From Thamnaconus septentrionalis (lineage: Eukaryota > Chordata > Actinopteri > Tetraodontiformes > Monacanthidae): a stretch of 64,000 nt of DNA. The notes under the pieces were generated by a model that did not search any database, was not told where the DNA came from, and was given only the letters and a program-made list of their open reading frames with translations. The DNA is taken from positions 15,164,001-15,228,000 of the forward strand of contig CM020517.1 of assembly GCA_009823395.1 (NCBI GenBank), in the 5' to 3' direction. The translations under genes were made by a program, and so were the position numbers. This document shows, one piece after another, positions 63,955 through 64,000 of the stretch; the stretch's first letter is position 1; each line of letters opens with the position of its first letter.

Positions 63955-64000
63955 GCTGAATCCTATCAGTCAGCAATCTGTCCCTTTTTTCATCAGAGTG

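Larger units (their letters stand above)
54086..64000 (+). other. tfb1m: tfb1m intron, at least 9.9 kb, runs off the window edge
   Basis: It follows donor gtttga at 54086. No further tfb1m exon and no other gene is recognised on either strand. Contents are (CA)24 at 58482-58529, (TA)n at 63912-63950, two copies of the dispersed repeat, a hAT-like relic at 61511-61801 and a Tc1/mariner-like MITE at 62711-63027. Confidence 0.6.

Overview
The window looks like vertebrate nuclear DNA, most likely from a teleost fish with a compact genome. The evidence is multi-exon genes with canonical GT-AG introns, many only 85-200 bp, together with Tc1/mariner- and hAT-like transposon relics of fish type and many simple repeats. 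No bacterial or viral gene organisation is present. Four conserved genes were assembled exon by exon from reading frames, splice sites and phase. A fifth, short, very arginine-rich ORF is proposed.

Layout. (1) About 1-17.3 kb, minus strand: the 5' half of col12a1 (collagen XII alpha-1, long form). It covers the signal peptide, FN3-1, VWA1, FN3-2, VWA2 and FN3-3 to FN3-8. The gene continues off the left edge before VWA3. (2) 19.0-22.8 kb, minus: complete tmem30a (CDC50A, the flippase beta subunit) in seven coding exons. Its promoter and 5' leader region is tandemly duplicated at 22.9-23.6 kb. (3) 24.02-24.17 kb, plus: a 48-residue arginine/serine-rich ORF without acidic residues, protamine-like. 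It sits just downstream of the duplicated promoter and is convergent with filip1. (4) 25.2-34.4 kb, minus: all coding exons of filip1 (filamin-A-interacting protein 1), with a likely noncoding first exon near 43 kb. The main exon carries an apparent one-base frame disruption near its 3' end. (5) 50.0 kb to the right edge, plus: tfb1m (mitochondrial 12S rRNA dimethyltransferase). A noncoding first exon and five coding exons (222 codons) are visible. The 3' exon(s) lie beyond the window.

The col12a1-tmem30a-filip1 order and orientation match the human chromosome 6q14 block. COX7A2, which lies between COL12A1 and TMEM30A in human, is not visible here. tfb1m, which is on 6q25 in human, follows filip1 instead of SENP6/MYO6. 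These genes do not form one pathway: an extracellular matrix collagen, a membrane lipid-flippase subunit, a cytoskeletal regulator and a mitochondrial ribosome-assembly enzyme. The large introns and intergenic stretches hold microsatellites, at least four small transposon relics, a decayed reverse-transcriptase-type fragment and a dispersed ~100 bp repeat.
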